Positions 25,576 to 35,294 of a DNA stretch of 52,907 nucleotides are shown in pieces. The DNA lies in assembly GCA_029210745.1 (NCBI GenBank), contig JARGFI010000016.1:1-52907 (forward strand), given 5' to 3'. The notes below the pieces were generated by a model. That model saw only the letters and a program-made list of their open reading frames with translations, did no database searches and was not told the origin of the DNA. Position 1 is the stretch's first letter; each line of letters starts with the position of its first letter. The stretch comes from Desulfuromonadales bacterium. Lineage in GTDB: Bacteria; Desulfobacterota; Desulfuromonadia; Desulfuromonadales; JAHYIW01. Both the position numbers and the translations under genes were made by a program.

Positions 25576-27266
25576 GCTGGCAACGTTTCGGGGACATACT
25601 GCGCAACGATCATGGCGTCGCCACAGAAGCAATCGACGCGGCGCTGGCGCTTCAGCCAGAGGATAAACGTCGCCTCGGCGAAATTCTGCGCGACCAGGGG
25701 GTCATCAATACCACGGTGCAGGCACAGGCTCTGGCCACCCAGTTTAATCTTGAGTTCCTCCCTGCAATCGCGGTGGAAGATTACGCCCCGGAACTCCTTG
25801 ACCTGCTGCCGATCGGCTTCGTCCGTGAACTGCGCATCGTCCCGTTGGCGCGCCACGGCGAGGTCATCCGGCTGGCGCTCACCGATCCCCTCGACGCTCG
25901 TGCGACCAACGATCTGGCCACCTTGACCGGCCTCGACGTTGTGCCACTGGTCGCCACCCCCGAAACGATCAGTGATGCCATCAACCGTATTTATGAACGT
26001 CATTCCGGGCAAGCCAGTGCCGTGGCTGACGAAATCGGTGAGGCCAATATCGATCTCGCCCATTCGCTGGAACCGAAGGATCTGCTCGATACGGCCGATG
26101 AAGCGCCAATTATCCGTTTTGTCAACAGCCTGATCACCCAGGCCTATAAAGAACGCGCCAGCGATATTCACATCGAACCGTTTGAAACCGAACTGGTGGT
26201 GCGCTATCGGGTCGATGGCATTCTTTACGAAGTGCTCCGCCCCCCCTTTCAGGCGCGTGCCGGGTTAATTTCGCGGATCAAGATCATGTCCGGACTCAAT
26301 ATCGCGGAGAAGCGTTTGCCGCAAGATGGACGGTTCCGGGTGCGCATCGCGGGGAAAGACGTTGACGTGCGCGTTTCAACCCTGCCGACCGCTTTCGGCG
26401 AACGGATTGTGCTGCGCCTGCTTGACAAAAGCGCCGGCGTACTGACGCTGAAAGATCTCGGCATGGGCCCTGCGATGCTCATCGCCACCGAGGCGATGAT
26501 TGGCAAGAGTCACGGTATTTTTCTGGTCACCGGGCCGACCGGCTCAGGCAAAACAACCACTCTTTATGCCGCCCTGAGCCGTCTCAATGACCGTGAGAAA
26601 AACATCATCACCGTCGAAGACCCGATCGAGTATCAACTCGCCGGGGTCGGCCAGATCCAGGTCAATGCAAAGATTGACCTGACCTTTGCCAACGGTTTAC
26701 GGTCGATTCTGCGCCAGGACCCGGACATCATTATGGTCGGCGAAATACGTGACGGTGAGACCGCCGAAATTGCCGTACAATCGGCCCTGACCGGCCACAT
26801 GGTCTTTTCGACCCTGCACACCAACGACGCCGCCGGAGCGCTGACCCGGCTGGTTGAAATGGGGGTGGAACCGTTTCTGGCATCATCGTCAATCGTCGGC
26901 ATTCTCGCCCAACGTCTGGTGCGCTGCATCTGTCTGCACTGCCGCGAAGCCTATCAACCCGGCGAGGAGCTGTTGCGGCGGATCGGTCTTGACCCTGCCG
27001 CACATCGCGACACCCTCTTCTATCGTGGTGCGGGATGCGAAAAATGCATGGGCATCGGCTACCGGGGACGGAATGGAATTTATGAGCTGTTGACCGTCTC
27101 CGACCCGATTCGCGACCTGCTGTTGCGGAATCAGGACGCCTCGTCGATCCGTCATGCCGCGATTGAGGGGGGGATGATCAGTCTGCGCGAGGCGGGGATC
27201 GACAAGATTCTGAGCGGCGAAACCACCGTTGAGGAAATCTTGCGGGTGACGCAGGAGGAAGGCTGA
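25572..27266 (+). CDS. gspE: type II secretion ATPase GspE
   Basis: 564-residue cytoplasmic hexameric ATPase that powers pseudopilus assembly. The N-terminal T2SSE_N region (about 60-140) is followed by the ATPase with Walker A GPTGSGKT (about 321-328), the Asp box, Walker B-type PDIIMVGEIRD, the His box GHMVFSTLHT, and a zinc module C454-C457 ... C489-C492 (CLHC, CEKC). All motifs are intact. Starts inside the gspD stop (ATGA) and ends in TGATG shared with gspF. Confidence 0.96.
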   Translation: MSWQRFGDILRNDHGVATEAIDAALALQPEDKRRLGEILRDQGVINTTVQAQALATQFNLEFLPAIAVEDYAPELLDLLPIGFVRELRIVPLARHGEVIRLALTDPLDARATNDLATLTGLDVVPLVATPETISDAINRIYERHSGQASAVADEIGEANIDLAHSLEPKDLLDTADEAPIIRFVNSLITQAYKERASDIHIEPFETELVVRYRVDGILYEVLRPPFQARAGLISRIKIMSGLNIAEKRLPQDGRFRVRIAGKDVDVRVSTLPTAFGERIVLRLLDKSAGVLTLKDLGMGPAMLIATEAMIGKSHGIFLVTGPTGSGKTTTLYAALSRLNDREKNIITVEDPIEYQLAGVGQIQVNAKIDLTFANGLRSILRQDPDIIMVGEIRDGETAEIAVQSALTGHMVFSTLHTNDAAGALTRLVEMGVEPFLASSSIVGILAQRLVRCICLHCREAYQPGEELLRRIGLDPAAHRDTLFYRGAGCEKCMGIGYRGRNGIYELLTVSDPIRDLLLRNQDASSIRHAAIEGGMISLREAGIDKILSGETTVEEILRVTQEEG

Positions 27267-28480
27267 TGCCGCAATTCGACTATGTCGGCCTTGATCGGGG
27301 CGGGAAAAAAGTCAGTGGCAACCTCGAAGCCAGCGGACAGCGCGCGGCGACACGGCAGCTTCAGGAGCGGGGTATCTTTCCGACGGCACTGCGTGAAGAA
27401 CGTAGTGCGACGGCAAGCTCCGGCAGCACCCTCTCCTTTTGGCGACGCGTCGGTATTGAAGAATTAAGCATGATCACGCGGCAACTCGCCACCTTGCTGA
27501 ACGCCGGGTTGCCCCTCGATGAAGCGCTGGCGGCAGCCGGTGGCCAGGCAGAACACCCGGCATTGGTCCGCACCTTCAGTCAGGTGCGGGAAGATGTCCT
27601 CGGCGGTGACGCACCGCATCACGCGATGGCGCGTCATCCACGGGTTTTTTCCGAACTCTTTTGCAACATGGTTGCCGTCGGTGAAAGCAGCGGCTCCCTC
27701 GACCGCACCCTGCTGCAACTGGCCGATCTGCTCGAAGAACAGGCGCGGTTGTCCAGTCGCCTCCGCGCGGCCCTCGCCTATCCGCTACTGATGGGGATTA
27801 TCGGCAGTGGCGTCCTCTTCTTTCTGGTTGCTTTCGTGGTTCCCAAGGTCACCCGGATGCTTGACGATATGGAACAGACACTCCCCTGGCCGACCCAACT
27901 ACTGATCACCTTGAGTGATCTGTTTGCCGCCTACTGGTGGTTGTTGCCGATCCTTGCCGGGGGTGGTCTGTGGTTGTTGAACCGCTACCGGCACACCACC
28001 GCCGGACGCCTGCGCATCGATCAGTTGCAGTTGCAGCTGCCGTTGATCGGGCCCTTGCAGTTACAGATCGCCGCAGCGCGTCTGACCCGCACCCTCGCCG
28101 CCCTGTTGCGTGGCGGATTGCCCCTGTTGCAGGCGCTCGATATCAGCGGCAAACTGCTCGCCAACCGGGTGTTGCAGAATGCCTTGACGGAAACCTCGGT
28201 TGCGGTCCGGGAAGGCAAGAGTCTGGCCGAACCGCTCAGCCGCAACGGCATTTTCCCGGCCATGGTTTGTCAGATGATCGCGGTCGGTGAGCGCAGCGGC
28301 AACCTTGAAGAAATGCTGGAAAAGGTTGCTTCAACCTTCGATCATCAGGTTGAAACCCGGATCAGCGGGATGCTGTCACTGTTGGAGCCACTGATGATTC
28401 TGGTTATGGGGGTCGCGGTCGGGTTTATCGTCATGGCCATTCTGTTGCCAATCTTTCAGGCCAGTCAGGGCATCGGTTGA
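27266..28480 (+). CDS. gspF: type II secretion platform protein GspF
   Basis: 404-residue inner-membrane protein with two repeated cytoplasmic T2SSF domains separated by membrane segments (about 170-195, 210-235 and a C-terminal one near 375-395). Repeats are visible as LATLLNAGLPLDEAL and LAALLRGGLPLLQAL, each followed by VGESSGSL or VGERSGNL. It is thought to couple GspE to the pseudopilus. The start overlaps the gspE stop by one base (TGATG). Confidence 0.95.
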   Translation: MPQFDYVGLDRGGKKVSGNLEASGQRAATRQLQERGIFPTALREERSATASSGSTLSFWRRVGIEELSMITRQLATLLNAGLPLDEALAAAGGQAEHPALVRTFSQVREDVLGGDAPHHAMARHPRVFSELFCNMVAVGESSGSLDRTLLQLADLLEEQARLSSRLRAALAYPLLMGIIGSGVLFFLVAFVVPKVTRMLDDMEQTLPWPTQLLITLSDLFAAYWWLLPILAGGGLWLLNRYRHTTAGRLRIDQLQLQLPLIGPLQLQIAAARLTRTLAALLRGGLPLLQALDISGKLLANRVLQNALTETSVAVREGKSLAEPLSRNGIFPAMVCQMIAVGERSGNLEEMLEKVASTFDHQVETRISGMLSLLEPLMILVMGVAVGFIVMAILLPIFQASQGIG

Positions 28481-28508
28481 TGACACTTAAAGATAAGGAG
28501 AACGATAC

Positions 28509-28949
28509 GTGAAACGCATGACTTTACGCTCCCAGACGGGCTTTACCCTGATCGAAATCATGGTCGTGGTGGTGATTCTCGGCATCCTCGCCGGAATCGT
28601 CGTTCCCCGGCTACTTGACCGTCCCGACGAGGCGCGGCGCACCAAGGCCAGTGTCCAGATCAGGAGTATTGAAGAAACCCTCGGCCTCTACAAGCTGGAT
28701 AACGGGTTTTACCCGACTACCGACCAGGGGTTGCGCGCCCTGGTGACCAAGCCGACGACCGGAAAAATCCCGAAAAAGTTTCGCGAGGGGGGGTATCTTC
28801 GCAAGGTTCCCAAGGACCCGTGGGACAATGACTATATCTTTCTCTCCCCCGGCCTGCATGGGGATTTTGACGTGATCTCCTACGGTGCCGACGGAGAGCA
28901 GGGTGGTGAAGGGAAAAATGCCGACATCAACAGCTGGGAAATCGAATAA
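28509..28949 (+). CDS. gspG: major pseudopilin GspG
   Basis: 146-residue pre-pseudopilin. Leader [11 protein letters not shown], cleavage before [14 protein letters not shown] with Glu5 present, then the globular domain with [18 protein letters not shown] and [13 protein letters not shown], which carry the Ca2+-binding loop of GspG. Starts at GTG with AAGGAG 8 bases upstream. Its tail overlaps the start of gspH. Confidence 0.97.
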   Translation: MKRMTLRSQTGFTLIEIMVVVVILGILAGIVVPRLLDRPDEARRTKASVQIRSIEETLGLYKLDNGFYPTTDQGLRALVTKPTTGKIPKKFREGGYLRKVPKDPWDNDYIFLSPGLHGDFDVISYGADGEQGGEGKNADINSWEIE

Positions 28950-29427
28950 TCGCGGTTTTACGCTGCTTGAGCTGACGATTGTCATTGCCCTGTTGGGACT
29001 TTTTGCCCTGGTTGCGCTACCGCTGCTGGGCAACTTCGGCGAAAGCGGTCTGAAACGCTCAGCGCGGCAACTGGCCGGAGTCACCCGCCACCTCTTCAAC
29101 GAGGCCGCGCTGACCGGCAAAGAGCACCGCCTGGTCTTTGATCCCGGCAACGGCAGTTACCGGGCACTGGTTCGCGAGGGCAACGGCGAGCTCGTTACAA
29201 CCGGCAAGCGCGACAAAATGGAGCTGGCTGCTGGCGTGCGCTTTCGCGACATTCAGCAACCGGGCAGTGGCACCGGGGGCGGCGAGGTCATTACCCGCAT
29301 TTATCCGGTCGGCTGGATGCAGGAAACCGTGCTGCATTTGACTGACACAGCCGGGGAGGTGATGACGCTGCGGCTGATGCCTTTTACCGGGACCACCGAG
29401 ATCTATACGGAATATCGTGAATTCTAG
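28918..29427 (+). CDS. gspH: minor pseudopilin GspH
   Basis: 169 residues. Leader [13 protein letters not shown], then [14 protein letters not shown] with Glu5. The C-terminal globular part matches GspH in size and arrangement. The ATG at 28918 lies within the end of gspG, with GAAGGGA just upstream; an ATG at 28885 would add a longer leader and is less likely. Its end overlaps gspI by 11 bases. Confidence 0.85.
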   Translation: MPTSTAGKSNNRGFTLLELTIVIALLGLFALVALPLLGNFGESGLKRSARQLAGVTRHLFNEAALTGKEHRLVFDPGNGSYRALVREGNGELVTTGKRDKMELAAGVRFRDIQQPGSGTGGGEVITRIYPVGWMQETVLHLTDTAGEVMTLRLMPFTGTTEIYTEYREF

Positions 29428-29800
29428 ATGTCAGGCAGAACAGGGATTCACCCTGCTGGAAGTCATGATCGCGCTGGCGGTCATCGCCATTGCGCTGGTC
29501 GCATTGCTGGGGCTGGCCAACCGCTCGCTTGCCGTCAACGGGCGGATCCAGCACATGACCCACGGGACACTGTTGGCACAGCAAAAAATTGCCGAGATTG
29601 AAGCCGGAGTCCAACATGCCGCTGACACTGAGGAAGGTGCCGATCAAGGGTATTTCGACGAACCCTTTGCCGGCTACAAGTGGGAAACAACCACCGCCGA
29701 CACGCCGTTACCGGCGGTGCGCATGGTTACGGTCACGGTCAGCTGGGGCGAGCCGGAGCGCAACGAGACGGTTGCCATGACCTCGTTTCTGTTTCGTTGA
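29417..29800 (+). CDS. gspI: minor pseudopilin GspI
   Basis: 127 residues. Short leader then GFTLLEVMIALAVIAIALVALLGLANRSL, Glu5 present, and a small soluble domain ending MTSFLFR, as in GspI. Starts at GTG 29417 inside gspH. The stop TGA overlaps the ATG of gspJ by one base. Confidence 0.87.
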   Translation: MNSRCQAEQGFTLLEVMIALAVIAIALVALLGLANRSLAVNGRIQHMTHGTLLAQQKIAEIEAGVQHAADTEEGADQGYFDEPFAGYKWETTTADTPLPAVRMVTVTVSWGEPERNETVAMTSFLFR

Positions 29801-30432
29801 TGGTGTCGGGCATGATGATTCAACGAACCGACCTGCGCGGTTTCACGCTGATTGAGATTCTGGTTGCCATCGTTATTATCAGTCTGCTGTTGACCACCGT
29901 GTTTGGCGTTTTCAGCAGCGTCAGCGGGACGCAGCAACGCCTTGAACGCGAGGCGGGAGAGTACCATCTGGCCCGCGTTCTGCTCGACCGGATCGGTCGC
30001 GAATTGCGCGGCGTTTATCTGAGTGACAATCGGCAGACACTGTTCTCTGCCGCGAATGAAGGGGGGCGCCCCACCCTGACCTTCACCACCACGACCGACA
30101 CCCCTTATGGTGACACCCGGGCGGGGCTGGCGATCGTCCGTTATCGGCTGGAGGGTGCGGTGTCGGAGGCAGAGACAGGCTTGACCCTGCTGCGCGGCGA
30201 ACGGCAACTTTTTTCGGAACATGAGGAATTTGCCCGTGAGCATCGGTTGACCGACACGCTCCGTAAATTTGAATTGCGCTATTATGATCGGGGCCGCTGG
30301 GATACCGAATGGCCTGCTGAAAAACGCGCTCTGCCCCAACTGGTCGAGGTCACCTTGACCCTTGGCGGGGCCGCTGCCGAGACTATCTTTCGCACCGCGT
30401 TCGAGCTGCCGGCCACCCGGAGGTCGCCGTGA
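29800..30432 (+). CDS. gspJ: minor pseudopilin GspJ
   Basis: 210 residues. Leader MVSGMMIQRTDLRG then FTLIEILVAIVIISLLL with Glu5. The soluble region with LLDRIGRELRGVYLSD and TEWPAEKRALPQLVEVTL fits GspJ. Start ATG shares a base with the gspI stop (TGATG); ATG 29812 is an alternative. The stop overlaps the GTG of gspK by 4 bases. Confidence 0.88.
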   Translation: MVSGMMIQRTDLRGFTLIEILVAIVIISLLLTTVFGVFSSVSGTQQRLEREAGEYHLARVLLDRIGRELRGVYLSDNRQTLFSAANEGGRPTLTFTTTTDTPYGDTRAGLAIVRYRLEGAVSEAETGLTLLRGERQLFSEHEEFAREHRLTDTLRKFELRYYDRGRWDTEWPAEKRALPQLVEVTLTLGGAAAETIFRTAFELPATRRSP

Positions 30433-31370
30433 CCGGAGCGGTGCACAACGAGCGCGGCATGGTTCTGCTGCTGGTGCTGCTGATCGTGGCGCTGCTGACT
30501 GCCCTGGTGATCGATTTTTCCGCTTCGACACTGGTCGATCTGCGCCTGGCGGAAACCCATCGCGACAGCACCCAGGCCTACTATCTGGCCAAAGGGGGGA
30601 TCAATGTCGGTCGCATGTTGCTGCAGGAAGACCGCAACAACTTTGATGCCCGCAGTGAAATGTGGGGGCAGGGGCTGGACGAGTACCCGGTCGATGACAA
30701 TGCGGCGATCACCATCAAAATTGACGATCTGGATGGCCGTATTGCCTGCAACCGCTTGATGATGACGAATAACAATATCGACGTGGAACTCAAGCAGCGG
30801 CTGCTGCGGCTGTTTCAGCGCGTGCTCGACATTTCCGCAGACGAGGCGCTGGAACTGGTCAATAATTTGCGCGACTGGCTTGATCCGGATGATGACGGCG
30901 ATGCCGAGTCAAACTATTATCTGCGCCTTGAACCGCCCTATCGCGCCAAGAACGGGGCGCTCGACACGTTCAATGAACTGGTCATGGTGAAGGGCTTTGA
31001 CGCGCCGCGGGTTGCCAGGCTGGAACCACACCTGAGTGCCTTCGGCGGTCCCGGCACGAATATCAACACCGCCAGTGCCGAGGTGATTCAGGCGCTGGCG
31101 GAAGAGATCGACCAGGCTGCTGCCGAGGCCATCATCGACTACCGCACATCAACGCCGATCAAGGCGATCAAGGACCTTGAGGGGGTCGCCGGATTGAACG
31201 ATGCTTATCCGGCCCTGAGTACCAAAGCAACGGCGTTGACGGCACCGCTGACAGTGAAAAGTGAACATTACCGGATTCGCACCGCGGCGTATGTCAATGA
31301 AGGCACCCGGCGACTTGAAGCCCTGGTCACAAAAACTGGCAATCAACTGCATTACCTGAAGATTCTGTAG
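30429..31370 (+). CDS. gspK: minor pseudopilin GspK
   Basis: 313-residue tip pseudopilin. The N-terminus RGMVLLLVLLIVALLTALVI lacks Glu5, as is normal for GspK, and the large globular domain holds ADEALELVNNLRDWLDPDDD and the GPGTNINTASAEVI segment. Caps the I-J-K complex. Starts at GTG in the gspJ stop. 10 bases separate it from gspL. Confidence 0.92.
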   Translation: MTGAVHNERGMVLLLVLLIVALLTALVIDFSASTLVDLRLAETHRDSTQAYYLAKGGINVGRMLLQEDRNNFDARSEMWGQGLDEYPVDDNAAITIKIDDLDGRIACNRLMMTNNNIDVELKQRLLRLFQRVLDISADEALELVNNLRDWLDPDDDGDAESNYYLRLEPPYRAKNGALDTFNELVMVKGFDAPRVARLEPHLSAFGGPGTNINTASAEVIQALAEEIDQAAAEAIIDYRTSTPIKAIKDLEGVAGLNDAYPALSTKATALTAPLTVKSEHYRIRTAAYVNEGTRRLEALVTKTGNQLHYLKIL

Positions 31371-31380
31371 GAAGCGATTT

Positions 31381-32760
31381 ATGGCTAAACGCTACATCGG
31401 CATCGACCTGGACGGCACGCGCCTCAGTTACGCGGCCTTAACGCTCGACCAGGGGCGCTTGCAACTCACGACAACCGCGCAGCAGGAATTAACTGCGGCC
31501 GAGCAGCTTGGCCCGGCACTGCGGGAACTCCTTGGTGATGATCCCGCCTACAGCGACCGCCTTGCAGCCTGTCTGCCTGCGTCACAGGCGCTGATCCGCA
31601 CCCTTGACTTCCCCTTTGCCGACGCGAAAAAAATCACCGCCGCTCTCCCCTTTGAATTCAGTACACAATTGCCGATCGATCTCGCTGCGTACGAAGTGAT
31701 TGCGCTCCCCGCCACACGCAGTGCTGGCGGTCATCAGGTCACCGCCGCCGCCGTTGCCGCCGAGGCTTTGAGTGCGGCGCTCGCTCCGTTTGACGATGCG
31801 GGGCTGCCGCTCCATATCCTTGATCTGTCTCCGTTTGCCTACGCCGCCGGACTACGCCTCAAAGAGGCGTCAGTGCTGGTTGATATCCGGGCGACAGAAT
31901 TCACCGTCGCGGCGATCAGTGACGGACAGGTAAGTGCACAGCGCACCCGCAAGATCGCGAATCAACTGGCCGCAGACGCTCTGGCGCAGCAGATCATCGG
32001 TGAATGTCGTCTGCTTGGCGCTGCCGACGAGTGGCCTTTGGTGCTGCTGGGGACGCAGGGTGACAAATTAATCACGCAGCTCGCCGGCCACTGGCCGCAG
32101 GTCTGTCTGGCTGACCCGCTGCCGGGAACAACCGTTGAACCGGAGTTCCTGACCACCGTCACCCTGGCCGTGCGTGCCTGGCGCGAAAAGAGTGCGACCG
32201 GATTTAACTTTCGCCGGGGAAACTTTGCCCTGCGTGGCGAGTGGCAAAGTTTCAAACGTCGCCTGCTCGGACTCGGCGCACTGGCGCTGCTGGTTATCCT
32301 CTCTTTCTCTGTTTCAGCCTGGATTAACCACGAGCGCCGCGCGGCGCGTGCCGAACAACTGCACAACAACATGGTCAGCGCATATCTCGCCCTCTTTCCC
32401 GGCGCGCAGACAGTTGTCGATGTGCCGCTGCAACTCTCCGCCAAAATTGATGAACTGCGCAACCATCCCCTGCTGGCCATCGATCGGGACGATGCTTCCG
32501 TTTTAAAAACGCTGCGTGAAATTTCCGCGCGCACCCCCAATGAGCTGGCAATTACCCTGCGCGCACTGGAGTTCGAACCTGGCACCACCCGCCTTGAAGG
32601 ACGCACCTCTTCCTTTGACGCAATCAACCGCTTTGCTGCCGGACTGGGCCAATCGCCGTTATTCAGCGCAGCTCGAATCGACGACGCAAAGATGAGCGCC
32701 GATGGCCGTCAGGTCGATTTTCGTCTCCTCCTGCTTACGGCGAAAGGGGACGTGCAATGA
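31381..32760 (+). CDS. gspL: type II secretion platform protein GspL
   Basis: 459 residues. The cytoplasmic actin-like domain (about 1-280; GIDLDGTRLSYAALTL, FPFADAKKITAALPFE) binds GspE. One membrane segment (about 297-317) leads to a periplasmic ferredoxin-like domain. AGGAAG precedes the ATG. Its stop overlaps gspM (ATGA). Confidence 0.88.
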   Translation: MAKRYIGIDLDGTRLSYAALTLDQGRLQLTTTAQQELTAAEQLGPALRELLGDDPAYSDRLAACLPASQALIRTLDFPFADAKKITAALPFEFSTQLPIDLAAYEVIALPATRSAGGHQVTAAAVAAEALSAALAPFDDAGLPLHILDLSPFAYAAGLRLKEASVLVDIRATEFTVAAISDGQVSAQRTRKIANQLAADALAQQIIGECRLLGAADEWPLVLLGTQGDKLITQLAGHWPQVCLADPLPGTTVEPEFLTTVTLAVRAWREKSATGFNFRRGNFALRGEWQSFKRRLLGLGALALLVILSFSVSAWINHERRAARAEQLHNNMVSAYLALFPGAQTVVDVPLQLSAKIDELRNHPLLAIDRDDASVLKTLREISARTPNELAITLRALEFEPGTTRLEGRTSSFDAINRFAAGLGQSPLFSAARIDDAKMSADGRQVDFRLLLLTAKGDVQ

Positions 32761-33293
32761 TCAATCACCTCAGACAGCTCAGCCAGCGCGACCGCATGGC
32801 GTTGATTATCCTCGGCACAGTTGTCGGTCTGACCCTGCTCTATCTCGCGATCATCGAACCGTACCGTAATTCGATCGCCACCCTGGATCGCAAAATTGCC
32901 ACACGGCAGGCGCAGACCCTGCGCATCACGGAACTGGCCACTGAATATACAACGCTGCGCCAAAAGCTTACAGAAGTTGAAAAAACCCTCGCACAACATC
33001 GTGGTTTTTCGCTCTTCTCATTTGTTGAAAAACTGGTCGACCGGATCGCCGGTCGGGAAAATCTGGTCTATATGCGCCCGCAACCGCCGGTCGAGCTCAA
33101 CGGGGTCAAGGAAGAAACGGTCGCCATTAAACTGGAAAAGCTGCGTTTTGATCAGTTTACTACGCTCCTTTATCGCATTGAAACCGCCGACGCACCCTTG
33201 CAGGTCAAGAATCTGCGCCTGAAATCGCGCTTCGATAACGCAACCCTGCTCGACGGAGTGTTGACTGTCGCGGCGTACGGAAAAATGCCATGA
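32757..33293 (+). CDS. gspM: type II secretion platform protein GspM
   Basis: 178 residues with one N-terminal membrane segment (about 15-34, ALIILGTVVGLTLLYLAI), a coiled coil (about 35-80) and a small periplasmic domain. Partners GspL. The start overlaps the gspL stop, and its own stop overlaps the gspN start (ATGA). Confidence 0.85.
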   Translation: MINHLRQLSQRDRMALIILGTVVGLTLLYLAIIEPYRNSIATLDRKIATRQAQTLRITELATEYTTLRQKLTEVEKTLAQHRGFSLFSFVEKLVDRIAGRENLVYMRPQPPVELNGVKEETVAIKLEKLRFDQFTTLLYRIETADAPLQVKNLRLKSRFDNATLLDGVLTVAAYGKMP

Positions 33294-34171
33294 AACCCAG
33301 CTGGCCCCAATTCACGCGGCGCAAAAACGGCCGCAAAACATTCATCGGTCGCTTCGGTCATCACCTGCTGGCGCTGCTGATCCTGTTGCTTGCCGTCCTT
33401 TGCGGATTTTTTCTGTTCTTCCCGGACCGGGCGCTCCAGCAGCGTTTTGAGCAGGAGCTGAGCGTACAGCTCGGCGCCCCGGTGAACACGGAAAGTGTCA
33501 TCCTGTCTTTTCCGGGATATCTTCAGATTCACCACTTGACGGTTAGCGGGAAAACGTTGCCCTTCACCATCGACACCCTGCAACTGAGTCCAGTCTGGAC
33601 CACCTTGCTGAGCGCCCGGCCAGGGCTGAACTTTACCCTCACTTCCGGCGGCGGCACAATTGCAGGTCAGATCGATTCAAGCCGACGCCTGCACGCCGAA
33701 ATCGCAGCCCTGCCAGTAACCGTGCCGCTCCCCGGAATGGCCCCCTTAACCCTTGGTGGCACCCTCACGGGCAGCCTGCTTGACATGCTTCTTGCCGTGA
33801 CTCCTGACAGCGCAACCCGGGCGGAACTCACCATTGACGACCTGATCCTGACCGGGCTGGAACAACTTACCGGTAAACCTGATCCTCTCGTGCTGGGTCG
33901 TTTGAGCATCGGCATCAAAGGGACCGAGAACAACTACCGCGTGGAACAGCTGCAACTGGCCGGGGGCGCCATTACTGCCGACGGAGTGATGACTGTGACC
34001 CCGCTGTCTCCGCCAGCTGCGAGCCGCCTCAACGGCAATCTGACCCTCCACCCGACAGATCAGCTCCCCCCCGAACTTGCGACATTGCTGCCACTTCTGG
34101 GCAAAGCAAACCGTAACGGTGACTACCGCCTGCGCCTGACCGGAAGCGTTGCCTCACCGCGCCTGCATTAG
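33290..34171 (+). CDS. gspN: type II secretion protein GspN
   Basis: 293 residues. A single membrane anchor (about 22-45, LLALLILLLAVLCGFFLFF) leads into a large beta-rich periplasmic domain with repeated LTISGKTLP/LTLGGTLTG-type strands and a closing YRLRLTGSVASPRLH, typical of GspN. GspN is accessory and absent from many T2SS operons. The ATG overlaps gspM's stop. Last gene of the operon; the next gene begins 18 bases on. Confidence 0.83.
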   Translation: MKPSWPQFTRRKNGRKTFIGRFGHHLLALLILLLAVLCGFFLFFPDRALQQRFEQELSVQLGAPVNTESVILSFPGYLQIHHLTVSGKTLPFTIDTLQLSPVWTTLLSARPGLNFTLTSGGGTIAGQIDSSRRLHAEIAALPVTVPLPGMAPLTLGGTLTGSLLDMLLAVTPDSATRAELTIDDLILTGLEQLTGKPDPLVLGRLSIGIKGTENNYRVEQLQLAGGAITADGVMTVTPLSPPAASRLNGNLTLHPTDQLPPELATLLPLLGKANRNGDYRLRLTGSVASPRLH

Positions 34172-34189
34172 GGGTGACAATACGCGCAA

Positions 34190-35182
34190 ATGTTATTTTT
34201 CACCCGTATCTTCCTGAGCATTCTATGCCTTATCGGCAGCTTCCCGACCCTGGCCGCCGCTGACCTGTTGACTCCGCTTGCCAGCGGCAACCGCGCCCCC
34301 CTTGCGTCCATTTATGGACTCCCGACCCGCCCGAACGACGCAGCGGGAGAACCGGGGCAGTGGCGCTTCACTCTTGACAACAGCCTGGCCAGCAATCATC
34401 TTGACGTGCAGACCGCTAATCATGCCCTGCTGCTCGATGGCGAAAGCTGGCGCACTGAAATGCGCTTTACTTACAGTTACAGCCAACATATCACGGTTGC
34501 TTCGACCATCCCTTTCATCGTTCACAGCAGCGGGTTTCTCGACAGTTTCATCATCGACTGGCACAAAACCTTCGGGTTACCACAAGGGGGGCGGGATACC
34601 GCACCGCGCAACCGCATTCTTTATCGCTATAGCGAGGATGGACACAACCAGGTCTTGCTTGATAAAAGCGCCCGCGGAATCGGTGACCTGCAACTGGAAG
34701 CAAGCTGGAAACCGCCATCCGGCGGAACATTTCGCTACCATCTGTTGCTGAAGTTACCGACCGGTGACCCGGACCGGCTCCTTGGCAGCGGCGCCACCGA
34801 CCTGAGCCTGTGGCTGGAGCGGTCGGCCCGTTTTGACACCTCGTCCGGGCGATTCAGTTTGAGCGCCAGTTTTGGCGCGAGCTGGCTGGGGCACGGTAAA
34901 TTACTGCCGTCCCGCCAACGGCGCACGGTCCTTTTCGCGCGGCTGAACAGTGGCTGGCAGCCTTCAACCTGGCTGGCGGCGCAGCTCTGTCTTGAAGGTC
35001 ACAGCGCCCTTTATCGGCGCACCGGACTGCAAGAGCTGGATGATCCAGCGTTAACTCTTACCGGTGGGTTCACCCTCCGCCCGTCGCACAAATGGATCGT
35101 TGAGCTCGCGTTGAGTGAAGATCTTGCTGTTGGGGGATCGCCAGACGTTGTTTTTCAACTTAACCTGCGCCGGTCATTCTGA
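34190..35182 (+). CDS. DUF3187 exported, probable outer-membrane protein
   Basis: 330 residues with a signal peptide (MLFFTRIFLSILCLIGSFPTLAAA-D) and amphipathic beta-strands throughout, ending in the aromatic LNLRRSF that outer-membrane barrels often have. Matches the DUF3187 pattern (NRAPLASIYGLP near the N-terminus). It follows gspN closely, so it may be co-transcribed with the T2SS, as a substrate, accessory or unrelated cargo. Function unknown. Confidence 0.78.
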   Translation: MLFFTRIFLSILCLIGSFPTLAAADLLTPLASGNRAPLASIYGLPTRPNDAAGEPGQWRFTLDNSLASNHLDVQTANHALLLDGESWRTEMRFTYSYSQHITVASTIPFIVHSSGFLDSFIIDWHKTFGLPQGGRDTAPRNRILYRYSEDGHNQVLLDKSARGIGDLQLEASWKPPSGGTFRYHLLLKLPTGDPDRLLGSGATDLSLWLERSARFDTSSGRFSLSASFGASWLGHGKLLPSRQRRTVLFARLNSGWQPSTWLAAQLCLEGHSALYRRTGLQELDDPALTLTGGFTLRPSHKWIVELALSEDLAVGGSPDVVFQLNLRRSF

Positions 35183-35230
35183 ACAGATTGGTAATCTCCT
35201 GCCAATATGATAATAGTTGTGAAACTGCTA

Positions 35231-35264
35231 CCCCTTGATTGCAGGCAAGGGGATGATTACCTTG
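35231..35264 (+). promoter_or_regulatory. mutually exclusive hairpins in the lon leader
   Basis: CCCCTTG (35231-35237) can pair with CAAGGGG (35246-35252). The same CAAGG can instead pair with CCTTG about 9 bases further on. Only one can form at a time. It sits about 35 bases before the lon start codon. No sigma-32 or CIRCE site was seen. Confidence 0.4.
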
Positions 35265-35294
35265 CTGTGAATTTCATCATAAGGAGTAATGTTG

